This document shows positions 34,030 through 45,526 of a stretch of 64,000 nucleotides of DNA, in pieces. The notes under the pieces are model-generated. The model worked only from the letters and a program-made list of their open reading frames with translations. It was not told the DNA's origin and did no database searches. Position numbers and translations under genes: made by a program. The stretch is from Metallyticus violacea (taxonomy: Eukaryota; Arthropoda; Insecta; Mantodea; Metallyticidae): positions 136,088,001-136,152,000 of the forward strand of contig CM060831.1 of assembly GCA_030762175.1 (NCBI GenBank), given 5' to 3'. Numbering within the stretch: position 1 is the stretch's first letter; the number at the start of each line of letters is the position of its first letter.

Positions 34030-34410
34030 AAAGGTGCCTATCCTTATGAACGAGTGTTTATTACACCCCAGTTTGTATTTATACTTTAAAAGTTCAAGTC
34101 TACACTCGATCGGCCCAAGCGACATGCCAGAGACTGTTGCCGTGCATGAAGCCGACAGAAATAACTGCGATGTTGTCATGCCTGCATGGAAGTTGAGAAA
34201 CGCCATTTTGAATAACTGTTGTAAATGTTTTCGCATCTCGTGAAAGTAGGCAGGTGTAATAAAATTGTTATATCTACAAAGAGAGATTTGTAATTTTCTT
34301 ATTTCTTTTTCATAGATAGCCAAAAACAATTCCAACCTATCTCTAATATATACTTTTATTCTTCACCGTCATTCCCGAAAGTTTGTACACCACAGAAACA
34401 CCCGGTATAT
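34030..34410 (+). pseudogene. Probable Tc1/mariner-type 3' end
   Basis: One plus frame reads LRCCHACMEVEKRHFE then a stop and LL (34155-34222), resembling the C-terminal end of some mariner/Tc1-type transposases (compare GGHFEQLL in the DD41D family). It is followed by a 3' UTR and a terminal-repeat-like sequence at 34366-34408 ending ACACCCGGTATA. The catalytic domain is not visible and no 5' end was found. Tentative. Confidence 0.35.
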
Positions 34411-35114
34411 TTGAATTTAAATTTATTTTCATACATCAACATACCAAATATTTATAATAAAATGAACAACAAAAAGAAATTAAAATATAACTAATAAAAT
34501 CAGTGACTTCGGTAATTCTAGAAGGCAGTGATACCAATCAAACTTTAATAAACAAATATATAATTAGTAACAATTTTATAACATTATTAAATATGTATAT
34601 TATAATATTTTTAATACTTCAATAAAATATTTCAATTTTATTAACGCAGCCCTCTAGTCCCTGGTTCATCAGCCGCTACCTACTTGAATATCCAGGGGAC
34701 TAGGCTCAACCAAAAATAAAACAATACTATAAATAATTTATGCACAAATCATTATTTTAACTAACAAACTGCAATTTTTACACTAATATTACCACATTTA
34801 TAAGCTGCTCAATTACTCATAAACAAACACACAAAATATTTTAAAAAAATTAACAGAACAAAAATTATATTAAGCAAAATGCTTAAAATCTTTTATACAC
34901 ACTACATTATACTCGTGATAATAAATTTAAATCCATCTATACGAGCCCTCCTCATTACACACAAGCCCTAGGTTATCTGCATATTGAAACCCCCCCCCCC
35001 ACAATTCTCTCCTCAACTATTTTAATTCATTTCTCCCTACCTTTCCTAGATATTCCTCCTATCATTTTATTTCTGTTTGTCCCCATATCAATGAACATTC
35101 TGAGTGTTATACTT

Positions 35115-35153
<39 letters not shown>

Positions 35154-35640
35154 ATAATGTATCCCATTTCGCTTCCCATACATTTTCCCTCCATCTCTCT
35201 ACCCCTTCATACTCTAATCAATTAAATATTCCTTCAGGCTCTCTACACATAACACACCCTTCCCCAATTTCTCCTCTGAGACCCCTTAGAAACAACGAAC
35301 GCTCTTGCTCGCATCCAAGCCAGTCCTCCCCTCCCAGATTTACCACACAGTCTACATATTTCTCTCTCTCCACTCCTTTTTAATTATTCTGTACAATTTT
35401 AAAGAACCCTTTATCTCTAAAACTAGCACACATCTCTTGCCTCCCTTGTCTTCATATTTTTGCCTTATTTCCCTCCTTAACACTTGTCTATTTTTACCTC
35501 CAAACTCCCAAAGCTCCCCCATCCCAATTTCTTGCAATATTTCTGCCAATTCTCCCATCAAGCTGTTATCTCTAGTTTTTTTCCTTTTGATATTTCATAC
35601 ACTCTTTTAGAACACTGTGTCCCCTAACCCTGCTACAGCT
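34395..35640 (-). pseudogene. LINE ORF2 C-terminus and 3' UTR
   Basis: Minus strand from 35640 leftwards: WENWQKYCKKLGWGSFG-type segment, then VLEIKGSLKLYRIIKKEW (35440-35380), YVDCVVNLGGEDWLG (35350-35310), a Cys-rich GEGCVMCREPEGIF (35270-35225) and WRENVWEAKWDTL, with an ORF end near 35000 (DRRNIxERxGEMN). The architecture parallels family L-a (YLDVCGREERSGLAWF, then C-x8-H-x4-C). The 3' UTR at 34395-34860 carries an AT-rich insertion at about 34520-34650. CTTT and poly-C arrays lie inside. Not functional. Confidence 0.6.
35120..35153. repeat. (CTTT)n microsatellite
   Basis: About eight CTTT units inside the LINE remnant. Confidence 0.95.
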
Positions 35641-36412
35641 ACTCCCGGTATATAATTCTATATACAAGTGTGAAATTGAAGATGATAATGCTTATGGTGA
35701 TAATATCTAAAGATGCAATTCAATTTTTGCGCGTCGACAATAGAGGATAGCCTAGTGGTCCAGTTCTAGTCATGCACCTTGTATTATATTATGAAGATGA
35801 TAACGATGAGGGTAGAGCAGCATTGGGCAGGACAAACGATAAGGTAAACCTGAAACCCGGACAAAATTGCCTAAAACCGATTTGTATGCCACGTGCTCTA
35901 TCCATCCATTGTATTCTAGTGAAAGCCGAGTGGTGTATCATTTGCCTTGCAACCTAGTTTTTAATATATATAGTTAAAATATACACTGTTTTCTCCTCAA
36001 AACCAGCGGGTCAAGGCCCTTAGTTGCTCTAAAGAAACCTTTGTCGTATACTTTAAGATAATATTTAATGGTCCAGTTCCTTCGAAAAGTTGTGCCAGAA
36101 CCTTTGAATGCATACGTTTTTTATCAGCAATGATGGGCTTGTTTCTCCCACAAAATGCAATTGTTTCCATATGGGAAATGTGTTATAATAGCGTTTGTTT
36201 AATTTTTAATGTGATCAATGATATACTTATAATGTTTATTTGTATTCCACAACACATGCGCTCTTTAGAAAAAATATTGTATATAGATCTTATGTGAAAA
36301 CAAAAGAGCAAGGAGTCGATTTTAGAAAATTTGCCAATGTTTTTGATTCACACGAAATGTTGTGCATCGTGTTGTTGATATATACCGAAGTAATTTTAGT
36401 TCCAGGCTTGAG
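35641..36412. other. No recognisable gene; one isolated A-box
   Basis: GATAGCCTAGTGGTCCAG at 35745-35762 is a good RNA polymerase III A-box, but no matching B-box was seen nearby, so a tRNA or SINE cannot be claimed. Confidence 0.4.
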
Positions 36413-36705
36413 ATTTTTTTTATTCGTTTTATTTAAGGACGCTCTTTAACATCATCAGCGTCCCATTCAATACCGGGCATGAAACGGCCGACAAATTTTG
36501 CTCAGAGGTCTCTTCTTTCAGGCTTGAGGTCTTTTTCGTGCCGTAAATGTACGGCACGGGACACACGGCTTTACTTCCCTTCCGAAGGAAGCCATACTTA
36601 AGATTTTTACGCCCGAAAAAATCCATCGATCCTGGACGGGTAGGAACCCGCGACCTTGGGTTTAAAAGGCAAGTATGGTTACCGCTACACCACCAGGACC
36701 GACCC
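36413..36705 (-). mobile_element. SINE-B copy, full length
   Basis: Minus-strand member with the T-rich tail at the left, GGACGCTCTTTAACATCATC, the body, and the tRNA head CTACACCACCAGGACCGACC at the right. Close to the family consensus. Confidence 0.93.
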
Positions 36706-36839
36706 AGCTTGAGAGTCAGTTGTCAACAGTATGATGCATGTGCATACAGTGGCTTGTAGTTATTTGAGGAAGATTTTGTCAGTGAGTAGCTGTGCATTTG
36801 TGTGTTCCTCGGTGCTATTAAGCGTGTGCTAATATTATG

Positions 36840-37030
36840 GCACTACAGAAATATCGGGGTTTTATGCATAATACATATGTGAAAAGGAATTCTTGAAGAG
36901 ATGTGATAAGGTGATTCCAAAGAAAATATCATGGTAGGGAAATTGTTCGCCAACTTGTTAAAAAGTTACAAGAGACAGAATTTCTCAATAACAAGAAACG
37001 TGTTCTTAAGTAAAAATGAAAATGAAATAA
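36840..37030 (+). pseudogene. Transposase N-terminal (helix-turn-helix) fragment
   Basis: A frame from the codons after ATGGCACTACAGAAATATCG continues as REIVRQLVKKLQETEFLNNK then KRVL. This resembles the DNA-binding N-terminus of a Tc1/mariner-like family, in which a paired-type helix-turn-helix is followed by VNKFxETGSVxxKKR. The catalytic domain is absent. Confidence 0.45.
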
Positions 37031-37039
37031 CAAGAATTT

Positions 37040-37755
37040 ACTATGCAGATGTCAACAATCTATTGCCGCCGTGGGGCATCACTCAAGGGAACTAGGTTTC
37101 ATAATGTTATTAAATCAATTTTGTGTGTATTACGATTTTGAAGTCAGTTAGATATTGGGTTGTTTACACTGTGATTTTTTTAATGATAATAAAAATTTTA
37201 TATCTCAGGGAATGTTTTAAATTCTTATGTTGCTGGTAATTCTGATTTATTATTTATTTTAAATTGTAAATTGATTTATAATTTATTACAAATTTAATTA
37301 TACAATTTAGTGATTATAATTGCTAAACCTTTTGAAAACGACTTCAGGAATTACGTGGTACTTTGTGTAGTATGCTCTTATTATTAATGGCATTGGTAAG
37401 TTATTATATATTTTATGGATATTAGGTTTTTAAAAACCGAAGTTACGATTTGCTATAATTTATATAAAGTGATAAACATCTCTTATGGCACAGATTATTA
37501 TCCGCGTCAAATGTCCTGCATATGACTTTCAAACGGCCTAGCGAATGATAGACGTGAGGCGATCTAATCAGAACTTTTTTTCTCTATAAATAGTTTATTG
37601 CAAGCTTCAGGAGCTTATCAGATAAAAAGAAAATCAATTTTAGCTTAAGCCTTTCTCTTTTGAGCGAATTCAAACGTTTTTTTAAATGAAGTGAAAACTG
37701 GATGACAAAGAAAAAACTGAAAAATCTAAAACAAAGGTATGTGTTTACTTTAATT
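37040..37755. other. No recognisable gene or element
   Basis: Very AT-rich spacer. No motif seen. Confidence 0.5.
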
Positions 37756-37759
37756 GTAA

Positions 37760-38060
37760 TTGTGGGATTCTCCTCTCGGCATGCCGCAGCAATCGCTGCA
37801 TCTTCTTCTTCCGTCTTGCGACATCATTGATAAAGAGCAGTATTGCAGGGGAGAATGTGATGATCATGTCGGTATCCCGCCGGTTGCATGTCACGCTGGT
37901 TTCGAGATCGAGGAACGCGACTCTATTAGCCGGCTTCCCATTTTCCTCTCGAGGATGGTTGGACCTCTTTCCCTAACTTAGGACATTTCTAAACAGGACC
38001 AGGGATCAAACTCGAACCAGTAGTCACTAACGCTAGCCACTAGACCAAGGAGGCGGAATA
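37760..38060 (-). mobile_element. Possible SINE of a third family (SINE-C)
   Basis: On the minus strand the sequence starts at 38058 with a tRNA-like head: TTGGTCTAGTGGCTAGCG (A-box-like), then GGTTCGAGTTTGATCC (B-box-like, about 38010). A GC-richer body follows with CTAAGTTAGGGAAAGAGG and GAGGAAAATGGGAAGCCGG. No second copy exists in the window, so its being a SINE is inferred from the head-body arrangement. Confidence 0.45.
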
Positions 38061-38284
38061 TTTGAATTAAAATAAAGGTGTGCGTTTGAGAAGGGTTATG
38101 CATATCCGATTCCGCCCATAGGTGGCGAACTTACAAACACTACACGGATTCAAAGGTTTACGAAGGCACAGTACAAAGAAATTCAATAAAATAAAAACTT
38201 TTAATAATAATACAAAAATGTTACTTATTCTTGAAATTTTGCAGAACAAATAACAAACTGAGAAATAAACAACCAGACTTGAAC

Positions 38285-38355
38285 ATTGGCCGGAATTCGA
38301 ACTACCGATTTTCAGCCTTCAGTGCTGACGCTCTAACCAACTTATGTGCTGTGCC
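38285..38355 (-). other. tRNA-like sequence (possible SINE head or tRNA relic)
   Basis: The minus strand reads TAAGTTGGTTAGAGCGTCAG (A-box), then a perfect 5-bp anticodon-type stem TCAGC/GCTGA around a 7-base loop ACTGAAG (anticodon position TGA), then GTAGTTCGAATTCCGG (B-box and T-arm). The acceptor ends do not pair, so it is not a functional tRNA gene. Confidence 0.45.
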
Positions 38356-38359
38356 TTTC

Positions 38360-39612
38360 TCCCAAGCATGGGTTCATTCTATATACTCAAGAGATCTCCC
38401 TAAGGTTTGTGCTATGAGAGATTAATTCCTTAAGAGGCGACTCGAAATCCTTTACGAATACTGATATCGAGTCTTCTAGTTTAACCATGAACTAAATAGA
38501 GGTTAGTTTATATAAGGAAAGTGTTTTTTTACACTAGCGTTTTATAGATATCCATGCTTGGACACGAAGCAAGGACAAAACGTAGAAAACATGTGGATGA
38601 GGGCTAAGTGCAGGGTTATGGAACTTCGGATGCACTCTTTACGTCCTATATACGCGAATTCCTCAAACATACGAATGTATTTGCTGTTTATAACGTGTAT
38701 TTCCAGTATTTACAATATGAACTAAATTTCTGTCTCCATAAAACATATTCTAAATTCCCTTTTGGTGAGAAAGAAACTTTAACTTTACTGCCACCATTCC
38801 TCCATTTCAAGCTACCACCCCTATACCAACAATCTGCAACTGTACCTTTTACTTTAACATTTTACCGCAATCGCGACAACGGCCTCTTTAGGAGCCACCA
38901 AATACATGCAATACTGTTTGATACTGGCTATTTAGTTTACGCACTTTCACTGATTGTGTGCTCTTTATTTTGTATGTGTTAGTGATTATCGTGTTGTGTG
39001 TGTTGTAATGATCATGTGCGATTGCTTTAGATATATCTGCTACGTCACTTCCGCTGCGTAATGAAAAAAAACTGTGTTTTGACTCCGGTGGTTTTCCATG
39101 TTCGATCTGCTCACCTCCTAATGTTAATTCTGGTAAACATAAAACAAATGAGCAGAGTTCGCTATTCTCAAAGATTAGCAATAACTTAATAGTTGAAGAG
39201 GTTACCTTTTGGAAACTGGCTAATAATCTTCATTCATCACTCTCTCTGCAACTTGAAGATTTGATTACTATTCGATCGACAATAGTGTCATAAAGGCCGT
39301 CCATTACCTAATATTTATTTTCTTCAACTGTCACATGAAGCTCAATGACCTTTTCATTGCGAGTATGGAATACTTTAAGGCAACTTTTTAAACACATTTA
39401 TATATAATTATTGTTTTCTCACCGCTATATAACGTCTCACTTATTTTAACTATTGGAAGTGAACTTTCACCATGATATGCCATTTTGTTTTAATTAAACA
39501 ACTATGTTTTTATTCTAATACTAACGAATACTAGCTGTTAGTAGGCCGTGGCTTTTGTGAATATATACTATTAAAGTATTTTATATATAGTTACAGTTTG
39601 TTTCCCATGTAT
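38360..39612. other. No recognisable gene or element
   Basis: A 124-codon plus frame (38608-38982) has no recognisable domain and its first codon is not ATG. Otherwise nothing. Confidence 0.45.
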
Positions 39613-39781
39613 ACTGTGCACTACTTTTGTATTATCATGTGAGTAATATCACCTGGTTAATGTTAGGTTAGGTCAATGGTCTATTGGTAACTGTGCACTA
39701 CTTTTGTGTCAGTAGATTATCATGTGGGTAATTCCACCTGGTTAATGTTAGGTTAGATTAGGTCAGTGGTCTATTGGTAAC
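39613..39781. repeat. Imperfect tandem duplication (77 and ~92 bp) including part of a SINE head
   Basis: Unit 1 (39613-39689) and unit 2 (39690-39781) share ACTGTGCACTACTTTTGT, CACCTGGTTAATGTTAGG and GGTCTATTGGTAA. Unit 2 has extra bases (TCAGTAGATTAT region). The last block is the start of the SINE-B tRNA head at 39760, so the duplication apparently happened after the SINE inserted. TTAGGTTAGG, the arthropod telomere unit, occurs once in each unit but only as one to two copies. Confidence 0.75.
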
Positions 39782-40055
39782 CATACTTACCTCGTAGACC
39801 CAAGATCGTGAGTTTGATCCTGGGCAGGGTCGATGGCTTTTTTTTTTTCAAGCGTGAAAAGTATGTCTTCCTTCGGAAGGGAAGTAAAGCCGTGGGTCCT
39901 GTGTCGTACATTTACGGCACGAAAAAGAACCTTAATCCTGAAAGAAGAGGACTCTGAGCAAAATTTATCGGCCATTTCAACCCCTGAAATGAATGGGACG
40001 CTAATGACCTGAGATGTTAAAGAGCGTCCATAAATAAACCAAATCAATCAACAAA
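39755..40055 (+). mobile_element. SINE-B copy, full length
   Basis: tRNA-like head (GGTAACCATACTTACCTCG, anticodon loop changed) with a B-box GAGTTTGATCC, a 10-base T run, body, and tail AAATCAATCAAC. The flanks share GTTAATGTTAGGTTAG / GTTAATGTTAAATTAG, a likely target duplication. Confidence 0.92.
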
Positions 40056-41571
40056 GTTAATGTTAAATTAGGACCCATAAAAAATTAATAGAGTATAGGT
40101 TAGCCTCTGTTACATTCCTATCTCAAGGTTATTTTTCTTTTATTGAATAATTTATGAACTTTACCTGCAACATTCTTGAAGTGTATACAAATTGGAGTAA
40201 AAATTTATCTTAATAGTTAAGAGTTCGCGCAGAAATTTAAATAATGGTCATTGGATGTGCTAGAAAACCAAAAACGTATTTTTAGATTTTCATATCTTCT
40301 GGAATCTTCTAAAACGTTATCATTCTAATAAATGGAAAAAAAAAAAATTAAAAACTAGAACTAATTTTTTTAAAAAGTTTTATTATGAAAAAGATTATTG
40401 AACAATAAAATAATAAAGATTTAGTGGAATAGAACAAATGCAACCTATTAATATATCTAAACTTTGGGTTAAAATATATTATATCGGCTGGCATGTAAAG
40501 TAACTTCACTCACACACCGGATAACAATTATTATACGCCTGAGCAAAAACATTAATTGCCGTGTATGTAGCTTTAGTACATAAGACATTGTGCCATGAAA
40601 TGAAGACAACTACAGCATGATGAGAAAAACACCATTTGTATATTTCGTACATAATTGCTTCCTCCAAATTAATATTACTTAATAAGCTATTATGTCTTAT
40701 TAAACTATTATATATTAGATTATTTATTAGAAAATAATTTATATCATATATATTAAATTTTTTCTTTAATAATACTAATAATGAAAGCGTTATTGAACAC
40801 GGCAGAGTTAGAAAAAAAGTTAACGAAAAATGAAGCGTTACAACGTAAGGTTTCATGATTAACAAAGATGAAAGCGAAGGGTAAAATAACAGAGAGAGGT
40901 GATAGGGATTTATACGAGGAAAACTTCTATGCTATCTAAATTTGGAAACAAAAGACATCCTTGAAGAAATTAAACAGCATTGAGTTTATATAATTTACCA
41001 GCAATTACTTTGCTTAGTTGTGTTATCTAGTAAGTGATGCACCTAAAATATTAATAATTGCTACAAATTATTAATGAAATATTAACCTGAAATAAATGTT
41101 ATTTTATAATCTTAAAATATTATACAGTATATTAATTAACTACCGAAAGACAGTGTTAGACACGCAGTTTGAATAAGAGAAACCATTCACCCACAGTCCT
41201 ATCTCTGAATATTATGCCTATTGAATTATATTTAAAAAAAAAAGTGCATCCAAAGTGACCGTAACGCGTTTAGGTTGGTCAAATTGTTTGGTACCTGAAA
41301 ATCGACAGTGGTCGATATATCGTTTGGGGCTGTTATGAAAATGCTAAGTTGGTACCACTTTCCGACAGTGTTTTGTTAGGTCGTTGGATGTGACGATATT
41401 GACGATGTCCCTTCACAAGTGAGAGAGTCAAACCGGGAAGATGATGTAACTAACAGATAAAGGTGCTTCAAAGACGGACTTGCGTATATAGACAGCACTT
41501 TAATTACAAAACGGACAATTTGGGCAGTGTATGTGAACATTTTAAAATAAATAAACGTAGTGAGCTAAATT
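40056..41571. other. No recognisable gene or element
   Basis: AT-rich up to 41230. A less AT-rich segment (41240-41520) precedes the candidate exon and could be its 5' region, but no promoter element was identified. Confidence 0.4.
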
Positions 41572-41778
41572 GTGGACAATTTAAATTCTCCTACACCAAA
41601 GGGAAAATATGAAGTTGTGAATTATACTGCTATATCGTATTCAAAAGTGATCAGCGTGTCAGAAGAGCATAATCATCAGCCATTGACAAATGGAGGAACC
41701 TCTTTAGAAGTTTTAAGGATCGATTCTAAAAGAAAAGAAGAGAAGGAGCTGACAAGCATTCAAACAGCAACACATGAG
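41572..41778 (+). other. Candidate coding exon (first-exon-like), unidentified gene
   Basis: An open frame of about 69 codons has a protein-like hydrophilic composition: DNLNSPTPKGKYEVVNYTAI, then SYSKVISVSEEHNHQPL, then a Lys/Glu-rich stretch RIDSKRKEEKELTS. It ends at CACATGAG followed by a donor-like GTAACT at 41779. The frame begins at GTG (41572), two codons after an in-frame stop, where ATG would be expected. A single G-for-A difference, a pseudogene, or a wrong model could explain this. It looks like the cytoplasmic N-terminus of a membrane or signalling protein, but no family was recognised. Confidence 0.3.
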
Positions 41779-41781
41779 GTA

Positions 41782-42840
41782 ACTACGAGGCCATTGCTCA
41801 ATTAGACTTCTCGTTCTGCAACGAAGGCGCGAGGGGGGGGGGGGCAATCACAAAAATACAGCCTCAAAAATCTTACATGCAAATTTTAATGTAGATTGAG
41901 ATAAACTGAAGGACCTATACAACCTCTTGCTATCCTGACAGGCATTCCCCCATTGGTTAGTATCGTTTATAGTTAAAAACCCGAATTTATGACGAAAACA
42001 TCTTTCTTTATTGGTTGCCGATCGAACGGAATGATATTCGTGAACTATCAAACATTATGGGAAAGTTTTGTGTTTGTTATTTTTGTACTTTGCTGTCAAT
42101 TTCGTACCGTTATGCTTTTTAAAATTTTTTTCTACTTTTTTTTTTTTTAATTGTAGTTTAGTGCATGATTTATGGGAATAAGACGCAATTGCTCGTTTCG
42201 TCGCAGCTGTTGTAAACATTTAATTTTAAAAAGAAAATGCTCCTTGACTAGCAAGTGTGTTCTTCCTTCCTAGGAATAGCTTCATAAAAATGATCGGGTA
42301 TTAGATGACTATAGTATGTGATCGGTATTTGTTTATGAGCTGCCGATCTCAATTTGCATTATTAACTTGTAAAAATAATAATTGAATTACAGCGCGCCAT
42401 GGTTCCGACCTAATAGCAATCGATAAGGAAAATCTTACCGCTTGTTCGTAATGAAAACTAAACTACTAATTATATCTGATTCGCTACCGTGAATTTCCAC
42501 TTACATTATTGCCTTGGAATTCACATAGACATTCTTCCACATTGTTAATACAAAAATGTTGAGGAGAAAATTTGTTCAGTAAATGCCTTACGTATTTTTG
42601 TAGTTTGTCTTTACAATTTGTAAATTTACTGCTGAAACATATAATTTTATTAAAATATTTTTCTTATTATAAAAAAAGGAATTATTCAACTTTAGGTAAA
42701 TAAAAATTTAAAACTATTGATTTAAAAAAAATTAATGTACAATGCGTTTAAATTACGCTCTCTGCGTATCATTTCACAGGGAACTTTTAGGCATTGAATC
42801 GAGTTTTTTGAGCCAAAATAAGTTTTTTTGTGAATCTTTT
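41782..42840. other. No recognisable gene; poly-G run
   Basis: A run of 12 G lies at about 41832-41843. If the preceding exon is real this is intron sequence. Nothing else was seen. Confidence 0.45.
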
Positions 42841-42842
42841 TA

Positions 42843-43072
42843 AAGCCTGTTTTTACTGTTTAGACAGGCGGTGGAAACTGATAATGCATGAGAGAAATGG
42901 GGAATAGGGAAATAATTATTTTTTTAAAGGAAGAAAGCGTTTCAGCCTAAGTTTAGGTTACCTCCTCGGCATTTGCCATTTATGAGGAGTGAGGAAAACC
43001 TAGGAAAAAGCTCTTAGAAATAGCGGGTCTGGGGGAATCGTACCCAGACCTCCCAATTAAGAGTTCGCGCCA
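42843..43072 (-). mobile_element. SINE-A copy, diverged
   Basis: Minus-strand body is readable (CAGGCGGTGGAAACTGATAA, GGCATTTGCCATTTATGAGG, GAGGAAAACC). The head is badly eroded after GGGGGAATCGTACCCAG. Confidence 0.85.
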
Positions 43073-43229
43073 GTGGCAGTGTAAATGAGCTCTTAAAAGT
43101 AAACAATATGTATTTAAATCAGAAAATAGGCACTTAAAATATATATTTTTTTTTAACTTTCATAGGCGCTTAATTGTAGATATAAATGATTAAATTTCAT
43201 TTATATATTACATATATAGATTATATAAT

Positions 43230-43405
43230 TAAATTTCATATATATTGTCTTCTTGCCATAGAAGAACTCTAGTAGTCCGAAATATAGTGATTACAAGTGT
43301 GACTTTCTCTTAGTTTTTTATCCTTTTCTGCTTTCTATAATTATTGTTAATTTGTTACATTGTTAATAAGGTTACATTATTTTTCTTTTGTATTGTTTGC
43401 ACCTC
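43230..43405 (+). repeat. Repeat R, long copy
   Basis: Starts TCTTCTTGCCATAGAAG and ends with TTGTTAATTTGTTACATTG plus a T-rich tail. Full-length counterpart of the inverted copy at 14905-15070. Confidence 0.65.
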
Positions 43406-43751
43406 TGGTGTTGCTTTGAACTTGGCTTATTAATTTAAATTTGCTTTTGCGTGTTTTGCTTTTGACTTCTTTACTATTTATCTATTATTATTTTACTTTT
43501 ATTTCTTACTTTCTCTGTGTTTTTTAATACACTATGACATCTATCTATGAAATTCTGGATCAACAAATGTAAGTACCATTCTAAGCAATTAGCTAAATAT
43601 ACAGGGCACGTTGACTTTCTTATTGTGCTATTACTGGTGTTTGTCCTAACGGAATATTAGTTCACTTGTCACTGTCCGCTATAGCTCCTAGCACTCATAG
43701 CAAATTTCAATTATTTAGGCACCATATCTCTCAGCAATTTAAAAAAAAAAA
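43406..43751. other. Spacer between two R copies
   Basis: T-rich sequence with no motif recognised. It ends in a run of 14 A. Confidence 0.45.
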
Positions 43752-43845
43752 AACTTGTCTTCTTGTCATAGAAGAACTCTAATAGTTAGAAATATAACGG
43801 TTACAAGTGCGATTTTCTTTTAGTGTTTTGAATATATATATTCTT
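43752..43845 (+). repeat. Repeat R, 5' part only
   Basis: CTTGTCTTCTTGTCATAGAAG and TTACAAGTGCGATTTTC match the first half of the copy 500 bp upstream. The second half is missing. Confidence 0.6.
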
Positions 43846-43849
43846 TAAA

Positions 43850-44764
43850 GTACACCAGAAAATGACGTGGTTAAAATTGAGATTAACATTAAAGTACTAC
43901 TAAAAACACGATATTTAAGCCGCTGCGCCGGCTCTGTTCGTGACGGGAGACTATAAATACAATAGCTATATAATTTCTATTTTATCAACACGATGTTTTC
44001 AAGTAAAATAATAGTTGTAATATATTTTATAAGTACAATATTTAATATATTACAACAATAATACATAAAATGCTATCTGATAAAGGCAATTAGGAAATAT
44101 TCATATTAAAATATGGTTTTCACTAAGAAAATAATTGAAGCATTATTTTTTATTTCATTTTTCCAAGTAATAAAACGTTTTCGAAATAAACTTTAAATAA
44201 GGACATGATCTGGTTTAGATTACTAGGAGAAAATAGTAATAATCATCACACTATTTAACGTTAGTTACTTATTTCCCTTAGTTTCCCCCGCAATAGATCA
44301 TGTATCCGTTCTAAAATTTCCTTCAAAAAGTTGTATGCCTTGTCCGTAAAAATTCGCTTGAAGACAAAAAAGATATTTCCATATCTACAGATCTCACTGC
44401 AGTATATTTCTTCTTGGGGATATGCGAAAGATCAACGACACTGTCAAATTCATTTTTATTGCCTATCAAAATATTTGCCACTGCACAAAAACATGAAAGC
44501 TCTTTGCCTTGCCCGAGTTCACACGTCTAGTTACACGAAATTCGGCCACCTTATGTTGGTAACGTTTGCAGTTTCGTACTTAAATATGCATCTTTAAAGC
44601 ATGAAACTAAGGAACAGGCACTGAAGATCCGCTGTTCACTTATCATCTAAGCGCATCGTTACAGCCCCTCCAAAACTGCGGAGCCCAAGGCAATGATACA
44701 CCTAATGACTCCAAGGCCGGGTGAAGAAGATAGGCAATAGACCTCATACTGTTCTTGATATTCA
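43850..44764. other. No recognisable gene or element
   Basis: AT-rich. An 88-codon frame at 44331-44597 has no recognisable domain. Confidence 0.45.
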
Positions 44765-45032
44765 TTTTTAACGCCTGTTTTTACTGCTGAAGCTGCACTG
44801 ATGATATATGAGCTGAAATGATAAATTGAGAATTTTTTTTTTTTAAAGGTTTGAACGGTTCCTGTTCTAGTCTAAGTTTAGGGTACCTCCTCGGCATTTG
44901 GTATTTACAAGGAAGGAGGAATAATTGGGGGGGGGGGATCCAGTCAAGGAGCAGGGTCTTGGCGCAAATCGAATTCAAGACCTCTCGCTCACGAGTTAGT
45001 GCCTTAACGACCTCGACCACCCATGGCGGTGG
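44765..45032 (-). mobile_element. SINE-A copy
   Basis: Minus-strand member with a complete head at the right (GTGCCTTAACGACCTCGACC, ACCCATGGCGGTGGGA). The body carries a T run at 44836-44845 and a G run of 9 at 44930-44938. Confidence 0.92.
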
Positions 45033-45526
45033 GAATGAAATTATAGTATGAATGAAATGAAGTAGGAGTGGAAATTAAGTAAGCCGTTTCTGTTAAGCAG
45101 AAACACCAACTCCGAGGAAAACCACGACTTAGCCCACTACAAAGGCAATCTAATGCATTAGCTAGTATAATATTTTTTTTAATGAGCGCGATGAAAGAAA
45201 ACGAATTTTCAAGCCAATATAGTTACTTCTAAGCCACACATAATTACATAAATTATTCGTGGCATTTGCCATATCTTATCTAACGATTTCAAGCACACTG
45301 TATATAGCGAATATATTCTACTTTTGCATCCACCCGAGCTTGATATGTCGGTACATGATAGGTAGTTCCGTATAAAATGTTCTTTTAAAGTATAGCTATT
45401 TACACCCACTGCAAAAAATTAGAAATGTATCAATAAAGATCATATAGAGCTGCTTTTTTCACCCATGTCCCTTCATATTTAAACACATATATCACAAATA
45501 CTTGTTATTCATTACTGCATTATTTC
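45033..45526. other. No recognisable gene or element
   Basis: AT-rich spacer. No motif seen. Confidence 0.5.

Noticed and set aside
33814..34335. 173-codon minus-strand open frame as a gene
   Set aside because: It has no ATG at its start and no domain, and it overlaps a plus-strand reading that resembles a transposase C-terminus with its terminal repeat.
35745..35762. Isolated A-box as a tRNA or SINE
   Set aside because: No B-box or pairing arms follow at a suitable distance.
39661..39770. Interstitial telomeric array (TTAGG)n
   Set aside because: Only one or two TTAGG units occur per site, too few to call an array. They are part of a local tandem duplication.
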